Assembly: GCF_002009175.1 (NCBI RefSeq)
Contig: NZ_CP018047.1
Span: 3,596,001-3,660,000, forward strand
Direction: 5' to 3'
Length of the DNA: 64,000 nucleotides
Origin: Streptomyces niveus
GTDB taxonomy: Bacteria; Actinomycetota; Actinomycetes; Streptomycetales; Streptomycetaceae
Shown here: positions 62,129 through 64,000 of the stretch, one piece after another
Numbering within the stretch: position 1 is the first letter of the stretch
Layout: each line of letters starts with the position of its first letter
Program-made: the position numbers and the translations under genes
Notes under the pieces: generated by a model
Databases searched by the model: none
Told to the model about the DNA's origin: nothing
The model's input: only the letters and a program-made list of their open reading frames with translations

Positions 62129-62803
62129 GTGATCACCGATCGGACGCTCGCGTCCTCCGAGGACATGCACCGCCATCTCGTGGACGAACTGAACCTCGCG
62201 CTCCGCAGGGTGGGCATGTACGGAAGGCTGGAGACGGGCATGTGGTTCCTGATCCGTCATCTCCCCTTCCTGGAGGGGAGGTTGGAGGTGTGGGAGGAGC
62301 AGCGGGAGCGCTGGAGGCAGCGGGGGCTGTGGAGTCCGACGGGGGTCGAGGGAGCATTCGCCCCCCACTTCCCGTCCGAGCACAGCCTCGGCGCGTCCTC
62401 CGTCTACGCCGAGTTCGCCCGCGCAGAAGGCTGGTTGAGGCCCGACCGTGTGCTGGACGCCCAGGCGTACGCCGTACTGCGTGACAAGGTCCGTCCGTGG
62501 GCCGAACACGACCGGTCGTGGGCGGATGTGACAACGGCCTTCGGGCCACCGTCGATCCAGATCGGGGGCAGCAATCCGCGCTACGGCAAGACGCTCGGCT
62601 ACGTGACAGACGATCTCGCCCAGCCGATGGTGGCCTTCCATTTGTGGAACGGCACCGATCCCGGACTCCCGGACTGGCCGGGCCACGAGGAACCGCTGCT
62701 GCTCGCCGTGCGATGCGGCGCCGGCAACTTCGCCGACAGCCTCACCTTCACGCCGCAGGGCCGTAATCGCCGCCCCGGGGAGGAGAGTTGGGAGGGGTGC
62801 TGA
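62129..62803 (+). CDS. Hypothetical protein
   Basis: 224 aa, no signal peptide, mixed alpha/beta. HRHLVDELNLALRRVGMYG and FLIRHLPFLEGRLEVWEEQRERW form an N-terminal helical part. A middle beta-rich part (SIQIGGSNPRYGKTLGYVTDD) and GTDPGLPDWPGHEEPLLLAVRCGAGNFADSLTFTP complete it. I do not recognise the family. The GTG at 62129 lacks a strong ribosome site. It is convergent with the Nudix gene. Confidence 0.7.
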   Translation: MITDRTLASSEDMHRHLVDELNLALRRVGMYGRLETGMWFLIRHLPFLEGRLEVWEEQRERWRQRGLWSPTGVEGAFAPHFPSEHSLGASSVYAEFARAEGWLRPDRVLDAQAYAVLRDKVRPWAEHDRSWADVTTAFGPPSIQIGGSNPRYGKTLGYVTDDLAQPMVAFHLWNGTDPGLPDWPGHEEPLLLAVRCGAGNFADSLTFTPQGRNRRPGEESWEGC

Positions 62804-62840
62804 CCCCACGTGGTGGGTGCTCGAAGGGGGCGGCCGCTTG

Positions 62841-63275
62841 TCAGGGGCGCCATTCTCCGATGTGCTCGCGTAGGTAGTCGGCGAGTTCCGTCGGTTGAAG
62901 TTCCAGCGCTGTCAAGGCTGTTACGTCCAGTGCGACTCGGACGGGTGAGAAGTTTCCGATGTCGGGATCATCCATCTCGGGGCCGTTGCGGCGGTCCAGA
63001 TCCATTTCCAGCACGTCGGCTCGGAAGTAGTGCTGGACGACGGTGACCCTCTCACCCGGCTCGGTCACCGTCAGGAACTCGGCGACAGGACCCAGGGTGG
63101 CGCCGATCTCCTCCATCGCTTCACGGCGCAGGGCCACTTCAAGATCCGCGTCGTACGGTTCGACACCTCCGCCGACGGTCGTGAAGTAGGTGGGCCCATC
63201 TGGCCATCCCCGGCGCAGGAAGAGCAGATGATCGCCGTCGAGCAGAACCGCGCGAACGTTACGCCGGACCTTCAT
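62841..63275 (-). CDS. Nudix hydrolase
   Basis: 144 aa. The complete Nudix box is GGGVEPYDADLEVALRREAMEEIGA (about 36-60), with the N-terminal VRAVLLDGDHLLFLRRG. Typical single-domain members hydrolyse NDP-linked compounds or damaged nucleotides. The substrate is not predictable. The ATG at 63275 is followed by KVRRNVRAV, the usual start of the family. Confidence 0.92.
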   Translation of the reverse strand: MKVRRNVRAVLLDGDHLLFLRRGWPDGPTYFTTVGGGVEPYDADLEVALRREAMEEIGATLGPVAEFLTVTEPGERVTVVQHYFRADVLEMDLDRRNGPEMDDPDIGNFSPVRVALDVTALTALELQPTELADYLREHIGEWRP

Positions 63276-63347
63276 GCTCGCGAAGATAGCGTCTCCGGCG
63301 GACAGAGGCCCCCGTGCCCCGACACCGTGACCGTGGGCGGGGCTCGT

Positions 63348-64000
63348 TCACCGGACGGGGAAGCCGAAGGAGTAGCCCTGCTCCCTCAGCCAGGGCAGCA
63401 CCTCACGAAGAGCGGCCACCGTCTGGGAGCGGTCGCCTCCCGCGTCGTGGAAGAGGACCGTCGGGCCGTTGGAGATCTCGCTCTTGACGGTGGCGACCAT
63501 GGCGTCCGCGCCGGGACGTTCGAAGTCCTTGGAGTCGACGTTCCAGCCCAACGGCCGCATCCCCCGGGACGCTGCTAGCTCCCGGCTGTACGGGGTGAAC
63601 GCGCCGCCCGGGGCCCGGTAGTACTCCGGCCGGACGCCTCCCGATGCCTTGGTGATCATGCGCTCGGCGTCCAGGATCTGCTTGGACTGGTAGGCCTCGG
63701 ACTTGGTGTCCATGGTCGTGTCGTGCGAGACCGTGTGGTTGCAGAGCCGGTGACCGGCCGCCACGACATCCTTGACCAGGTCCGGGTGCGCCTCGGCCTG
63801 GGTGCCCACCATGCAGAACGTGGCCTTCGTGTCGTTCTCCTTCAGCAGTTGCAGCACCTGCGGCGTCCAGGCCGGGTCCGGTCCGTCGTCGATGGTGATG
63901 TTGACGCCCTGGGGGCCGCGGTCCGAGGCGTGGACGATCTCCTTCGACACCTCTGCCACCTTCCGGTCCGGGGAGTCCGGCACCGAGACAGGTGCTTTCG
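63348..64000 (-). CDS. Polysaccharide deacetylase (NodB/CE4), N-terminus cut by window
   Basis: The frame continues open beyond 64000, so the true N-terminus (probably a signal peptide) is outside. The CE4 motifs are complete: NITIDDGPDP (Asp-Asp), HRLCNHTVSHDTT (the HxxxH metal pair), YYRAPGGAFTP, LGWNVDSKDFERPG and VLFHDAGGDRSQTVAAL. It is likely a peptidoglycan or chitin-type N-deacetylase exported to the wall. The GTG at 63983 is in phase but probably internal. Confidence 0.9.
   Translation of the reverse strand, partial: KAPVSVPDSPDRKVAEVSKEIVHASDRGPQGVNITIDDGPDPAWTPQVLQLLKENDTKATFCMVGTQAEAHPDLVKDVVAAGHRLCNHTVSHDTTMDTKSEAYQSKQILDAERMITKASGGVRPEYYRAPGGAFTPYSRELAASRGMRPLGWNVDSKDFERPGADAMVATVKSEISNGPTVLFHDAGGDRSQTVAALREVLPWLREQGYSFGFPVR

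Overview
The window is actinobacterial DNA, almost certainly Streptomyces. Supporting signs are the very high G+C, many GTG starts, dense 4-base gene overlaps, a DUF397/XRE/HATPase regulatory trio, DUF317, DUF574 and DUF2637 proteins, a Tat-exported rhamnosidase and a SpoIIE-type phosphatase. No complete tRNA, rRNA or CRISPR array is present.

About 0.1-9.2 kb is one end of an integrative mobilizable element. It has a tyrosine recombinase and excisionase at the left edge, a P-loop DUF3631 protein, a membrane DUF2637 (Spd-like) protein, a MobC-like protein overlapping a relaxase, and DUF317 accessory genes. No FtsK/TraB-type conjugation motor is visible. About 9.6-13.9 kb is a regulatory block (DUF397, CutA, XRE regulator, HATPase and small hypothetical genes).

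13.9-27.4 kb is the most interesting part: a tightly overlapping 14-gene block, all on the plus strand. It holds a HAD phosphatase, two GT-B-like glycosyltransferases, a thymidylate-synthase-fold enzyme with the cytosine-specifying Asp, an O-carbamoyltransferase, a P-loop kinase, a methyltransferase, two APH-fold phosphotransferases, a histidine phosphatase, a sugar-nucleotide epimerase, an AdoHcyase-like protein, a Nudix hydrolase and a KdsB-like CMP-sugar synthetase. My reading, which is inference, is an undescribed pathway to a 5-hydroxymethyl- or 5-carbamoyloxymethyl-cytosine nucleoside, or a CMP-activated sugar conjugate.

27.7-43.4 kb looks like a defence island. It contains a membrane-anchored Mrr-type nuclease, a protein with a HEPN-like Rx4H motif, a complete type I restriction-modification system (hsdM-hsdS-hsdR), an Eco1/ESCO-like acetyltransferase, a coupled GNAT-PIN-ASCH plus ASCH pair, and gene remnants. 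A 3' fragment of tRNA-Ser at 31.2 kb looks like an att scar.

44.0-48.1 kb is a segment holding only a secreted GH78 alpha-L-rhamnosidase. It is bounded by a perfect 69-bp direct repeat that contains the 3' half of tRNA-Gly(CCC) and its terminator, which suggests a tandem or accreted integration.

48.3-64 kb looks more like ordinary chromosome. It carries a thioredoxin-fold protein without CxxC, a DEAD-box helicase, a secreted DUF5707-like protein, a PIG-L deacetylase, a PAS/GAF/SpoIIE phosphatase and a DUF574 methyltransferase. These are followed by a Clp_N-repeat protein, a membrane Ser/Thr kinase and a TPR-plus-seven-bladed-propeller protein in a row, then a GYD protein, a Nudix hydrolase and a polysaccharide deacetylase cut by the window edge.
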